Under the pieces are notes generated by a model, which had not been told where the DNA came from, did not search any database, and saw only the letters and a list, made by a program, of their open reading frames with translations. Position numbers and translations under genes: made by a program. Positions 24,307 through 35,200 of a stretch of DNA of 64,000 nucleotides are shown here, piece after piece. Numbering within the stretch: position 1 is the stretch's first letter; each line of letters starts with the position of its first letter. The DNA is from Strongyloides papillosus (lineage: Eukaryota; Nematoda; Chromadorea; Rhabditida; Strongyloididae): contig SRSI01000014.1 of assembly GCA_005656395.1 (NCBI GenBank), positions 434,001 through 498,000 of the forward strand, written 5' to 3'.

Positions 24307-24868
24307 CATTTCCCCACAAAAGATTGTGTAGGATTTTTTTTTCTTTTCACCTGCTCCTCACTGTGTAACATATTGCGGTTGGCAAGCTCAAAGTGCTTCA
24401 ACGACTCTAAATTGATGGTTTCTTCTTTTTTTACCCAATCTTGAATAAAAGTAGTAGGAGACCGTAACTCAGCATCAGTAAACACACGATCTCTGACTCT
24501 TTAGAACTACAATTAAAGAGACGTTTTATCAGAGGTTAAGCACGGTTACATAATTCTAAAACCGGTAGATAGTCGCTGTAGTCTAGTTTCAACGATTTTA
24601 ATTCATTTGGTAAACTATCCATACTGTTACCTAAGAATTGTTTAAGAATTGACGACGCTTCATTCAAATTGGTGACGTCACTATCAGATATGATCAGCGC
24701 TTGCAAATCCTTTGCTAATAACGATAAAAATTTCTCAAGTTGTTGATCCGGATTCACAACTAGTTGAATAGGTGTAGTTGTAGATTCGATCCAAACCAAC
24801 GGATCATGATTGCCTAACTTTTCAAATCCAATACTTGATTTACCATCATTAATCCTGGAGGGCTCCAT
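24307..24868 (-). pseudogene. gag of the dual-RNase-H element, frameshifted
   Basis: The ATG at 24868 overlaps the junction of LTR end and PBS, so Gag would start with MEPSRIND. The first frame runs 111 codons to 24536 and contains LVVNPDQQLEKFLSLLAKDL. Gag-like coding continues in another frame to a stop at 24307 (FTDAELRSPTTFIQDW). No CCHC knuckle was found. Structural particle protein in a live element; here broken. Confidence 0.55.
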
Positions 24869-24960
24869 GCTAGATACACTTAATATTACAATAAAGTTTA
24901 TTACTGTAAAATAAAACCAATAGATAAGAAAATAACACAAAGCCAAATAAATTAACACAA
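24868..24960 (-). repeat. 5' LTR remnant
   Basis: Shares the terminal 35 bp with the 3' LTR (TGCTAGATACACTTAATATT and onward) and weaker similarity beyond (GATAAGAAAATAA against GAAAAGAAAATAA). Its own outer end is not recognisable; it is truncated or very diverged. Confidence 0.45.
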
Positions 24961-26337
24961 TTTATTAAAACTCTTTTTTTAGAAAATAATCTCACAATTT
25001 ATAAACATTTTTATATTCAAAATTCATTATAATATTTAAAATTTGTTCTTTAAAATTCATAATTTATAATTTTTTTCCATTAATATTAATATTTTATAAT
25101 ATTCATATTTCAGTATATTTAAATAATACAAAAACTAAGTTGTTTGTCTATATTTTTAAATTAAAATGTCATGCATTTATACTTTGCATGTCTTTATTAA
25201 AAATACAATGTTGAAAGAAAAATTAGTTTTAATCGTATATCAATATTAATTCAAAATTACATTTATTTCATTATAAAAATGTTTATAAATACTAAACATT
25301 TTTGAATATCATAATATATAGAATTTTCTATAGCAATAAACAATATTTCACATAATAAATTCAAAAAATCTACCCTCATTTTGCATCAATATTGTTAAGA
25401 AAAATTGCGTATAATATGCATTAACAAAAAAATTAAAAATTGTATTACAATTAAAGACTAAATTATGGTACAAAAATGTTGTAAATTTGACTGATATTCT
25501 TTGTTCATTTGCTATAGTCAAATTGACAAAGATATGCTCTGTGTGTTGTCACTCAAACTTTAGAAAAAAAATAATTTTTTCAATATTTCTATACCATTTA
25601 CTATCATTTTATACTATTTTGTATAAATATTAATCTAAAATAACACTTGTAATATGTCTTTTAAATTTTTTGTATATCCACTCGTAATCACATACCCTCT
25701 ATTTTTAAAATGTAAGCGAGAAATTATCAAAATAGGACAATATTTTGAATATTTAAAGAGATAAAACATAATCCGTGCTCGAAAATTTAAAAAAGATTGA
25801 CAAATTTTATTTTTTTACTAGGATTATTGTTAAAGATGGTCAATTTTTGAATATTCCAAACTTTCTTCAAACTCAATCAAATATAGTGACAGTTTACTTG
25901 TTCGACAAAGCTTTGTTTACTCTATCAGATTACCTATAGAACATTTTTAAAACTTATCTCATCGCTCTTTAATTTTGAAAAAACATCGAAATTTTGGCAA
26001 AAATCGTGATTTCTTTTCTTTTTCAAAAAATAAAACATAGTTGCTGGACTTTAAAATTTATAAACTTTTAGGAATAAGTACAAAACAAGTTGGGCTTTCA
26101 TAATCAGCATCAAGCATTTAAATATCTTTCCATATAAAAAAGTTACATACCATATATTCCAAAAATGACTCTTAATTTTAAAGACCTATAACTCCGCCTA
26201 GAATCCGAATTTTGTTATGAAACCTAAATTTAATTTATGCAAGATTAAGAGCTACAAAATGACTGTATACCATTCTTGTAGTTAATCTACAAGAGAAGTT
26301 ATATATGCTAATACCTTGTGAGCTACATTTGGCTTAC
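24961..26337. other. AT-rich non-coding part of the enclosing element
   Basis: No ORF. It contains GTGATTTCTTTTCTTTTTC-type stretches and the ATAACTCCGCCTAGAATCC block near the right inverted end. Confidence 0.35.
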
Positions 26338-26377
26338 CCTGCATATTATTGAGAAATAACACAGCAAATTTTTTTTT

Positions 26378-26703
26378 GTCATTTATTAGACAAAAAGAAC
26401 CTGTTTGTCAAATAGCACTCATGAAAGACAAAGGAATATATTTTTTAAAAAGTGTATAGTATGTAAATTTTTTGATCTTAGACAAAAGCATAATTTGCAG
26501 TTTAAACAAAGATATTTTTTCTAATTTTACGCGTTTAATTTTAAAAATTACATTATAAAATCTTGAAATTCTATTGCAAATTCTAGAAGATTAGAAAATA
26601 GTTTACTAAAGTTTAAATCTCTTAAAAACACCGAAAATGTTTCTGTTATATTTTAAGCAAAAAGAACAAATATGTCAAATAGAACTCATGAAAGACAAGG
26701 GAA
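26378..26703. repeat. 45-bp direct repeat, about 280 bp apart
   Basis: AAAAAGAAC, four variable bases, TGTCAAATAG, then CTCATGAAAGACAA occurs near 26392 and again near 26661. The second copy ends directly at the pogo-like element, so one copy may mark a duplicated target region. Confidence 0.45.
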
Positions 26704-27238
26704 TACAGTGTAACCCCTAAATAAAAAATCTCTAATAAGAGAAATCTCTACTTAGTCACCGTAATGTCTAGCCCAAATTTTTTTTTAGATTTTCATACAA
26801 AAAACCTCTTAGTAAGGTACAATTAAATAAAAAAAGCTTCTACATAATCATGGTAGTAAAGAAAATCACATGCATCTTTGCATGTACTTTAACACTTAAA
26901 CAGTTTCCTAGTCCACAAGAGGAATAAGTTTACTGAAAATTTTTTTCAAACTGATATTTTAGAGAGTAATGAAAATACGTATGGTAATTAAAAATTAGAA
27001 GAGTGTTCAAATCTTTATAATAATAAAGTCGATGATTATGATAGTGATAAAAAAATTACTCAAGAAGAAACAAAGAATAAAGTTTTAAAGGGTCTATACA
27101 ATTTAAGAACTTATATTAAAAATTTAAAAATAGATGATTGTTTCCCTCTTATAGCACGTTTAGAAGATAAAGTAGTAAATCATGTCATTATTTACAGTTC
27201 TCAATATTAGATCATGCACTGCTTTAAATAATGTACAG

Positions 27239-27441
27239 CAGTAATGTTTCCTAAAAAGAAAACTAATAGTACCTAAAGATGAGAAATCATCCCAAAAAGA
27301 TAGAGTTTTTTCATTATATTTTCTAACTTTCAATATATTTTAAAATCATCATTTTTATTCTACTAATAAAGAATTATTAAGAAATTAGGGGGTTGATTTC
27401 AAAGTTCTTTGTATCCAATATTCTTTTAAAAATTAATACTG
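27239..27441 (+). repeat. 5' LTR
   Basis: Identical to 28500-28702. It contains an AATAAAG motif in its second half and the GGGGGTTGATTTC block. Confidence 0.7.
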
Positions 27442-27457
27442 GAGACGTGAATTGTGT

Positions 27458-28537
27458 ATGAAGAACACCAGATCAAACACCCATCTTAAATTAGGAGAAA
27501 CAGAGTCAGAGATCTTTCAGGAAATTATATCCGAAAGTTCCACTAGTGTAAACACTACAAATATATTGAACATGGATGATCTGGGAAAGACACGAAACAG
27601 TGCAGGTCATACCAATAAAGAAATTTACAACATTGATCCTCCATTAAGTGAAGGAAGAGGAACTCAAAATCAACAGGAAGTTCACAACAATGTTCAGAAT
27701 CTTACTATTGATAAGTTATTACAACGGATGGAATTGATGATGAAAGTCCATATAGAGACGATGACATCCATCCAGAATTCAATAAAAATACAAGCTGACA
27801 ACATGCTGTCCCTCCGTGAGAAATTGGATAGTAAAGAAAACTTAAAGAAAGAAAAAGATGAAAGTCCCAGCATTTCTCAATTACCAGTTAATGAGGATTT
27901 AGAAGAAAATGCAACAAAGGAGACTTCACAAACGATTATAAGTTATGTAAACTCAGTTAATGAAGTCAAAAATAAAGAAAGTAAAGAGGAATCGGAAAGT
28001 GATGAAATTGAAATTTCATCAAAAAGAAACCGTGGGACACCCAAAGGATCAGTAAAGAGAAAACCTGGGAAACCCAAGGAATCAACACCAAGAAAGAAAG
28101 ATACAACGGATAAGAAGTTGTTTCAAAAATATGCTGATTTATTTGGACAAATATTCAAAATATGTAATTCAAACAATTTATTACTCAACATACATAAATC
28201 CAAATTTTTCCATGCTGAACTGAAATATTTAGCTTATACTTTAAATCGAAATAGCTATACTCAATCTTTACAATGTGTAGCAAAATTGATAAGAAAAGCA
28301 ACATCTACTATGACAACATTTCTTGATTCACTTATTGAATGTAAGGTCAATTGGATTGAACCATTAATATCAACGATTTATGACAACAAATTTAAAGTTG
28401 GAGACTACTTTAAGAAGAATGATTCTAACTCAAGCGAACTATGTAAAGTCAACTGGATTGATTACAGGAAAATTCCTGAATCACAAAACCCAGGTGGAGC
28501 AGTAATGTTTCCTAAAAAGAAAACTAATAGTACCTAA
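27458..28537 (+). CDS. chimeric Gag/RT-fragment ORF of the non-autonomous element
   Basis: From the ATG at 27458 (17 bp after the 5' LTR) 359 codons are open; TTG at 27452 is in the same frame but is unlikely to be used. The first half is Gag-like: a polar start, a predicted coiled-coil stretch with LLQRMELMMKVHIETMTSIQ, then a highly charged Lys/Glu-rich tail. It then joins directly to a piece resembling the end of a Gypsy RT (NNLLLNIHKSKFFHAELKYL) and to a terminal piece with NKFKVGDYFKK, like the end of a pol protein. Catalytic RT, protease and integrase cores are missing. The stop lies 35 bp inside the 3' LTR. Read as an internally deleted derivative; whether the protein is made is unknown. 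Confidence 0.55.
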   Translation: MKNTRSNTHLKLGETESEIFQEIISESSTSVNTTNILNMDDLGKTRNSAGHTNKEIYNIDPPLSEGRGTQNQQEVHNNVQNLTIDKLLQRMELMMKVHIETMTSIQNSIKIQADNMLSLREKLDSKENLKKEKDESPSISQLPVNEDLEENATKETSQTIISYVNSVNEVKNKESKEESESDEIEISSKRNRGTPKGSVKRKPGKPKESTPRKKDTTDKKLFQKYADLFGQIFKICNSNNLLLNIHKSKFFHAELKYLAYTLNRNSYTQSLQCVAKLIRKATSTMTTFLDSLIECKVNWIEPLISTIYDNKFKVGDYFKKNDSNSSELCKVNWIDYRKIPESQNPGGAVMFPKKKTNST

Positions 28538-28702
28538 AGATGAGAAATCATCCCAAAAAGATAGAGTTTTTTCATTATATTTTCTAACTTTCAATATATT
28601 TTAAAATCATCATTTTTATTCTACTAATAAAGAATTATTAAGAAATTAGGGGGTTGATTTCAAAGTTCTTTGTATCCAATATTCTTTTAAAAATTAATAC
28701 TG
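28500..28702 (+). repeat. 3' LTR
   Basis: Identical to 27239-27441; it begins right after a purine tract and supplies the last codons and stop of the ORF. Confidence 0.7.
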
Positions 28703-28936
28703 TACTTAAAGAAAATAATTATGACTAGACTATATTTAATAGTAATTTCTTTTTGTTATTTACTTTATATAGCACTTTTTTTATCATTTAAAATTGTCAA
28801 ATAAATATTTATACATATTATTAGATTTTAGTCGTAATTATTAGTAATATATTAAATAACTTCTAAATAAGTAAAACCTCTAAATGACCACCAAATTTCT
28901 TGATCTCGGCAAGGCGCTGTTTTAGAACTTACGCTG

Positions 28937-30187
28937 TACACTTTTTTAAAAATTGTAGTGTATGTATAATTTTTTGAATTATCTAAGGTATTTCTGCATG
29001 TACTTTTGCATTTTTTTTATTAAAAACATATACACATTAAACAATTTTAAAATTCATATTTTTACTAATTTTTATCACAGACATTTAAAAAATGATATCA
29101 ATTTCGACAAAAAAAATTCTCTATGAATATGTAAGCCAGTCCTTTTTTTCTTATAAAGGCCAAAAATTAAATCTCTCTTATAAAAATTTTTTTAGTAACT
29201 AGTAAAAAAAGTTCCGTGTATGTAAAATATGTTTATTAACATTGTAGCTGGAAAGATTTAATTAACCACCCATTAATGATAAATTTAATTTTATAATAAA
29301 GCTTTCCCTTTTGATATAATGTACTGTTGCAGATATGTTGTTTCGTTTATAGCAAACAATTATTTTGCTAAACAAATCTTACCTAATACTATTACTACTT
29401 TAAATTTAACAAATGTAGAAAATTGAATTAAAAAAATTAGTGTAGCAAATTAAGAATTTCTAAAAATGCTTCAAAGTAACTCAAAATATTTAAATTTCCC
29501 TTAAAACTACTACTGATAAAAACAAAACAATTGTTTACATACGTCTAATGCAAAAAAAGTTAGTAAAAAATAGTCGATGTAGCAAAAAAATTTTTTTTTC
29601 TTTAAATGCTACAAAATACATCTAAATAAGTTTATTTTTGTATAACTTACTAATAAAATATTTTTTTATTGCTTAATAAATGATTTTAATAGTGATTTGA
29701 TAAAGGAGACCCATGTTCTAAACATTCTCTTTTTTATTTATTAATTATTCAAAACATGTTAATTGTTTTTTAGTTGAAAATAAAGTTGTTTTTTTTTCAA
29801 ATTACTTACAAATTTTTTTTTAAATCCTAATACAAAAATATTAAAGATAAAGTAACTCGTGCATTATTATTAGTCATAATGAAGCTTTACATTTTTTTAT
29901 CACCATTCATTGTTGGAAAAACGGATTTATCACGGAACAGATAGTATGTTGTAAAATAATCAATGAATTTTGTCAAAATATTATTACTGATAAATATATC
30001 ACTGATCACATTATCATTGATAATAAATAAATGGCCATGTCTGGTTATGAGAGAGACAATTTTTTTTCTTATTTCTTTTTATTATAGATAATTTATTTTC
30101 CAGATTTTATGTTTAGTAAAAATTTTATTAGTTGGTTTAATAAAATGTAAATATTATATTAAAAAAATCATATAATAAAATAATGAA
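28937..30187. repeat. gene-free block holding one copy of a diverged 0.85-kb direct repeat
   Basis: The segment 29209-30050 is repeated in the same orientation at 32453-33295. Shared landmarks are TTTTGCTAAA(C/T)AAATCTTACCT, GCATTATTAT(T/C)(A/T)GTCATAATGAAGC, and a terminal part rich in TTATCAC and TGATAA words. No ORF. The rest (28940-29200) shows nothing. Confidence 0.6.
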
Positions 30188-30753
30188 TTATTTTGAAGGA
30201 ATAGGCAAACCTCTATTAGGTTCATGAGAATTTATATATTGCAACAACCACTGAAGATGTCTTTTCTCGCCTCTCGGTCTGTCTAAATTTGGATTGAGTT
30301 CACCAAAATCACAAGGATATGTCCATCCATCAAAAAGTTCACCGCGAACACAATCTTTTGGAATCTTTTTTTCAAATTTTCTACGAGAGTATTCATAAGT
30401 ATATTCAACATAAAAATCTAAAAATATATAAATAATCTTTTTTATATTTTTTTACCTCCGCTTTCTATATCATCATAATGAACCTTATCTGCACTAACAG
30501 TAATTGTTTTATTACATAAGTCAGTTACAGATGCCAAAATAGCATGTTTTTTAACGGATTTTAGTTCTGCTGTAACATTTTCTTTAATAATTTCAATTTC
30601 TGATTCATCATGTAGAGAAAAATATTCAACAAAATTAAATGGATCATAACATATAAGTTTTGCCTTGACAATAAGAGTTTCATCACCAAGCATTTTAACA
30701 ATCTTAGATATTGAAATAATTATAAATATTATTGATGTTTCAAAAACTATCAT
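30188..30753 (-). CDS. TTL-like small secreted protein (two exons)
   Basis: Predicted 175-residue secreted protein, function unknown. Exon 1 is 30753-30456 and exon 2 is 30417-30188, with a 38-nt phase-1 intron (donor GTAAAAAAAT, acceptor TATTTTTAG). The ATG at 30753 was chosen over an upstream in-frame GTG because it aligns with the starts of the paralogues and lies 41 nt past the promoter box. The start is a hydrophobic signal (MIVFETSIIFIIISISK). Exon 1 then gives a beta-rich domain. Exon 2 carries FYVEYTYEY, KKIPKDC and CDFGEL, matching the IP-x-x-C and C-x-(L/F)-G pattern of the family, and has a longer C-terminal tail than the others. It pairs with the gene at 35966 in an inverted duplication. 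Confidence 0.65.
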
Positions 30754-30793
30754 TTTAAAATATTTCACTTTGATATTTTAAAAGTAAAATTTT

Positions 30794-30843
30794 CTTAAAT
30801 GTTAAAAAATACTATGCAACGTTATTGGAAAATAAATATTTAT
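30794..30843 (-). promoter_or_regulatory. conserved core promoter of TTL-like gene
   Basis: On the minus strand TAAATATTTATTTTCC, then GCATAGTATTTTT, then ATTTAAG ending 41 nt before the ATG. It is the same block as at 1521-1571 with a slightly weaker box. Confidence 0.5.
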
Positions 30844-30871
30844 TTTTTGAAGGATCAAAGAAGAACAAATA

Positions 30872-31529
30872 CATGGTGTTTCAAATAGGTGTACTCTCAT
30901 TTTAATTTTTTTAATTTTGTTCATTGTTAACTGATCTTAACAAAATTTCTTTCATCTGAAGCTAAGACTTTGGAGTTTTACTACTAAAAAAATTTTTTTT
31001 TCAATTTTTTGATTTTTTTACTGCAAAAATTGTATTCAAGAATGATGAAAGTTTATCTAAACTTTTTAAAGATTTTATTTAATTTTTATTTAAAAAAAAG
31101 ACTTAAAGAGACGTACATTTTAACTCAAACATGATTTAAATCTTTTTTCACAATTTTAAAAAACATTTTCCAAGAACTTTCTTATCAACATTTATCACTT
31201 CAAAGATTTTTTAAATTTTTTATTAAATTCTTTTCTTATTTTCAGTTTGTATGATGTAGATGAGTGACTTAACATAGCTTCAAAAGAATAAACCTATTAG
31301 TTATAAATCATATAATCTTTGAAACCATACCAAAAATGTTTATTTTCCTAAATAAACATTATTTCATAATTAAATTTAACATTTAAAAACGGTTATTTTT
31401 TTAAAAATATTTTTATGATAAACAAGGTTTAAAGTCATAAATAAGGATCAAAAAATGTATTTAAATGGGGTTAAGAGTGGACGAAGTTATAAAAGTTTTA
31501 AAAAGAGTAAATCTATTTGAAATATTTTG
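30872..31529. mobile_element. TA-flanked MITE (GGTGTTTCAAATA family)
   Basis: A 658-bp element between TA at 30870-30871 and 31530-31531; ends CATGGTGTTTCAAATAGGTG and the inverted CAAAATATTTCAAATAGATT. The same family lies at 35201-35847. Its gene-proximal end is 119 bp from the ATG at 30753. No transposase. Confidence 0.65.
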
Positions 31530-31531
31530 TA

Positions 31532-32452
31532 TTAGAAAACTTGAAGTACCGTAATTTTTTTAGCCCTGATATATTTTTTTATGGTATCTTGCTCATGTTA
31601 GAGTCTAACTTTTTTTATAAAATTTTATGAAGTACGTTTTTATAAGATAAATTCATGTAAAGTTGTTAACGTTTTAGCAAAAATCATTCTTTAAAACATT
31701 CTACTAACAAAATATGTTTAGAAATTTAATAACAATGATAATGAAAAGCAATAATTATTTACTCTACAAAGTATTATTAATTAAGAATATTATTTTAGTA
31801 TTTCACGGAAAAATTTTATGTCAAAATTGATGTTATTTTTAAAATGTCTGTGACAAAAATTAGTAGAAATTTGACTTTTAAAATTGCTTCTAATGTGTAT
31901 ACGTTTTTAATAAAAAAATGCAAAAGCACATATAGAAATATCTTAGATAATTATTTAGAAAATTTAAAAATTTGTACATACAAACAGTTTTTGTTAAAAA
32001 AATGTATTCCTGTGCTTTTCATGAATGCTTTTTGGCAGTTTTTTTAAATATGACAAAGAAAGGCTTGTGTTTTGAATATAATCTCCTTCTATAAATTCTT
32101 TAATTAACAATTTAAATAAAAGTAAATGATATTTTTATAACAACTATTCTTAAAATAAGCATATTTAATAACATTTAGTAACATTTGCAGCAAACTTTTT
32201 TGCAACGTTAATATTTTTAAATATCAATCGCGCAATAATTATACTTAAATAATTTATAGTGATGTAACAAGCATATATAGCAATATTCATGACATAACAT
32301 TAAAAAATGTCTACATATAAGGCCACACAGGAAATTAAAAAAAATTTTGTTTACATCTGACTTATCAAATTATCAGCTTTTACATTAAAATAACCTAAAT
32401 ATCTTCAATATCTCTAGTATTGTTATATTCACATTAGTCTCTGGTAAAATAA
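31532..32452. mobile_element. M1 arm fragment, then no gene
   Basis: The part to about 31830 matches, inverted, 34870-35195 (shared GCTCAT, TTAGAGTCTAAC, TGTAAAGTTGTTAACGTTTT) and therefore belongs to an M1 element copied with the gene. From 31830 to 32452 only AT-rich sequence with a 67-codon low-complexity ORF is seen. Confidence 0.5.
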
Positions 32453-33295
32453 AAGTTCTGCGTCTGGAAAACATGTTTTTTAACATTGCAGTTGCAAAAG
32501 GTTTTATTGAGCACTCATTAATAATAAATTCAATTTTAAAAGAATTTTTCCGTTTTTATATATTGTATTGTTGCATATATGCTATTCCGTTAATAATAAG
32601 TAATTGTTTTGCTAAATAAATCTTACCTTAATACTATTACAACTTTAGATACAAATAATTTAGAAAATTGAATTAAGAAAACTAGTTTTGAAAATAAAGA
32701 ATCCCTAAATAAGCTCTAAAATACCTTCAAATATTTAGATTTCTCTTAAAAGTACTTTTTATATAAACGAAGTAATTGTTTAAATACGATTAATGTAAAA
32801 AATTTGGTAAAAAAGTCAATGTAGCAAAAAAATTTTTTTTCTTTAAATGTTAAAAAATACATTTAGACAAATTTATTTTCGTATACTTACTATTAAAATA
32901 TTATTTATTTGACGAAGAAATGACATAAATAGCGATTTGGTGAAGAAGACACGTATTTTAAACATGCTTCTTTTTATATATTAGTTAATCAAAACGTGTT
33001 TAATATTCTTCAACTTAAAAAAAAATTTTTTTTCACAAATTACTAATAAATTTCGTATTCAATCTTAATTCAAAAATATCAAAAGTTAAAATAACTCTTG
33101 CATTATTATCTGTCATAATGAAGCATTACATTTCTTATCATCATTCATTGTTGAAAAAACAAACTTATCACTGGTCAGATAGTATGTCCTAAATGATCAA
33201 TGATTTTTGTCAAAATTTTATCACTGATAAGCTTTATCACAGATAAATATATCACTGATCATATAATCATTGACAATAGATAAATGACCATGTCT
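32453..33295. repeat. second copy of the diverged 0.85-kb direct repeat
   Basis: Same orientation as 29209-30050. The end (33165-33270) is dense in TTATCACTG, TTATCACTGATAAGC, TTATCACAGATAA and ATCACTGATCA words, an imperfect dyad-rich stretch. Confidence 0.6.
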
Positions 33296-33505
33296 GTGCA
33301 AAATGCAAAAACTTTTTTATATCAAATTGCTCTATACATTTTTATTAATTTTGGAAGGGTAGTCGTTAAAAATGCACGTATGGTCTATAATTATTTGTAT
33401 TGTGGTCTATCAAAACGAAATAATTAGGTTTGATGAGTAGTTTGCATTTTGTAAAAAATATAAGTAACAAAAATGAGTAATATATCTAACTTATTTAACA
33501 AAATA

Positions 33506-34151
33506 CAATAGAAACTCGATTATCCGGACTAATTCTTTTAGAGAATCGTCTGGATAATCTAATAAATATAAAAATCTCTAGCTAAACTTTATAATAGGGG
33601 TTTCCACTTTAAATAGCTAAATGAAGCATTTCATTTGCTTAATTTATTATTTTTATAACGGATAATGATACATAAGCATGTTTAGCGGTAGTTTATAACA
33701 TTTGGAGAAATTTTTTGTAGTATTAATTTTTTTGCTTAAATTTCGGAAAAAAATTATATTAAATTATACTATAGAGGTCAAATAAGAAATTATTTGATGA
33801 AATAATTAGTTTTCATAGTCAACTGACACAATCGCAACCATATATAAACTTCAAAATCAAAAAACTTTGTAATACTCAATTAGAGAAAATTTTCTATTTT
33901 CAGCTGCATTAAAATCCACTGTTAGGCTATTTTTAAACTTATAAATTCTTTTTTATTTTTCTAAATTGCTCAATAATGTTGCTAAATATATATTAATATT
34001 CAAGAAAAAAATAAAAAAAAGCAAAAAATTCAAAGTTAAAAGCGTTAAAAAAAAGAGATCCTTATTCTAAAATTTCTCCCAAATCTAAAAATCCTGATCC
34101 GGTTACTCAAATATCTAGATAATTGAAATTCTGATAATCGAGTTTCATCTG
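33506..34151. mobile_element. pogo/Tigger-like MITE
   Basis: A 646-bp element with TA at 33504-33505 and 34152-34153. The left end is CAATAGAAACTCGATTATCC and the right end, inverted, is CAGATGAAACTCGATTATCA. The GAAACTCGATTATC end is typical of pogo-type MITEs. Inside, CTGGATAATCTAATA and AATATCTAGATAATTG form a second inverted pair. Non-coding. Confidence 0.7.
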
Positions 34152-34460
34152 TACAGTATTTTTTCTTTTCACATAATTTTATTAACTAAGTTCAATTACT
34201 TAAAAACAAAAAATAAACAATTGTATTTTCTTAATTTTTATAAGTCATACTTTCTTTTAAATAATGCAATAATCATTTGTGTATAAAATTTTTGATACTT
34301 TTTATTTCATTTAACAAAAGTGTTTTTATTAATAAATTTTTAATTAAAACTATATTGAAATACTAAATATATTATAAATGTTTATCAAAAGAATGTGCTT
34401 ATAATTTCTAAATGATGAATTACTTTTTTTGTGATTTTATTTTTAGTATTTTAAACTTCT

Positions 34461-35198
34461 AGACATAGAAAAATAAAAAGAACAAAGGTTTACGTAAAAT
34501 ATTGTAAATTTGTTCCACTTGATAAAGTTTGAATTTTCTTAGTTTGCGACTAATTTAATAGCAATTATTTCGTTCATAAATTTAAAAGCAACAGTTAAAA
34601 AATTATTAAAATAAGTTTTTATTTTTCTATTACATTATTTTTATTTTTAAATTTAAATTGTTTTCTACGATACCTTTTAGAGTACAGGATTAGAACTTAA
34701 TTTTTTGCAAAATTAAAACATTTTTAACATATCACAGTACGTTTTTTAAATGTTTCAATAGTTTGAATTGTTATAATTTATACTTCATTATAGAATTTTA
34801 CTCATCTAATAGTCCAAATTTTTTATACTGTTTTTCAAGATCATCTTTAAAAATCAAACTTATGGAAAGTATAAAATAATATGAATCTTTATTCATAGTA
34901 AAAAAATTACTCTTACATATTTTAATATAAAATACTAAGGTAATATTTTTAATTAATCATACTTTGTGTGAGTAAATAATTATTGTTATGAAATTTTTTA
35001 ATTTCTAAACATATTCTTGTTAGTGGAATGTTTGAATGAATGATTTTTATTAAAACGTTAACAACTTTACACGAGATTGAAATATAAAAATGTACTTCAT
35101 ATAATTTTTTAAAAAAAACAAGTTAGACTCTAAGATGAGCATAATATCATAAAAAATATCAAAGTTAATCAAAAGTTACATTACTTCAAAATGTCAAA
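34461..35198. mobile_element. M1 element, truncated at its right end
   Basis: Starts GACATAGAAAAATAAAAAG after a TA and carries the M1 blocks TTTGCGACTAATTTAATAGC and AGACTCTAAGATGAGCATAA. The distal arm is missing, where the MITE at 35201 begins. Confidence 0.55.
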
Positions 35199-35200
35199 TA

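Larger units (their letters stand above)
20743..24960 (-). mobile_element. Ty3/Gypsy LTR retrotransposon with a second RNase H after integrase
   Basis: On the minus strand the order is 5' LTR remnant, PBS, gag, protease, RT, degenerate RNase H, integrase, second RNase H, polypurine tract, 3' LTR. The PBS begins TGGAGCCCTCCAGG directly after the LTR end CTAGCA. The polypurine tract GGGGGA abuts the 3' LTR start TGCTAGAT, whose inverted partner ATCTAGCA closes the LTR. Two in-frame stops and a gag frameshift make this copy inactive. The two LTRs differ greatly except for a shared 35-bp end. Confidence 0.75.
20338..26341. mobile_element. possible TIR element enclosing a Gypsy insertion
   Basis: The left end is CAGGGTGAGCCAAAGATCAC after a TA. 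The right end is, inverted, CAGGGTAAGCCAAATGTAGC. Sequence near the right end (GACCTATAACTCCGCCTAGA; TGGCAAAAATCGTGATTTC) resembles the foldback element at 45510. The simplest reading is an old TA-targeting foldback or MITE into which the LTR element 20743-24960 inserted. The right TA is degraded to CA, and only about 20-25 bp of the ends match. Confidence 0.4.
27239..28702 (+). mobile_element. non-autonomous LTR retrotransposon with identical LTRs
   Basis: Two directly repeated 203-bp LTRs, identical by eye over their full length, enclose a 1,058-bp interior that holds one chimeric ORF. A purine tract AGGTGGAG directly precedes the 3' LTR. The LTRs start CAGTAATG and end TTAATACTG, so ends are CAGTA/TACTG rather than TG/CA. 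A convincing target duplication is not visible (TACAG against TACTT). Identity of the LTRs implies a recent insertion made with enzymes from another element. Confidence 0.7.
26706..28936. mobile_element. pogo/Tigger-like remnant interrupted by an LTR element
   Basis: Ends CAGTGTAACCCCTAAAT and, inverted, CAGCGTAAGTTCTAAAA, each flanked by TA (26704-26705 and 28937-28938). A CAGTGTAACC-type end and TA target are typical of pogo/Tigger elements. The left part (about 27000-27210) reads as coding-like sequence with QEETKNKVLKGLYNLRTYIK, which would fit a transposase C-terminus. The LTR element 27239-28702 sits inside. Confidence 0.45.
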
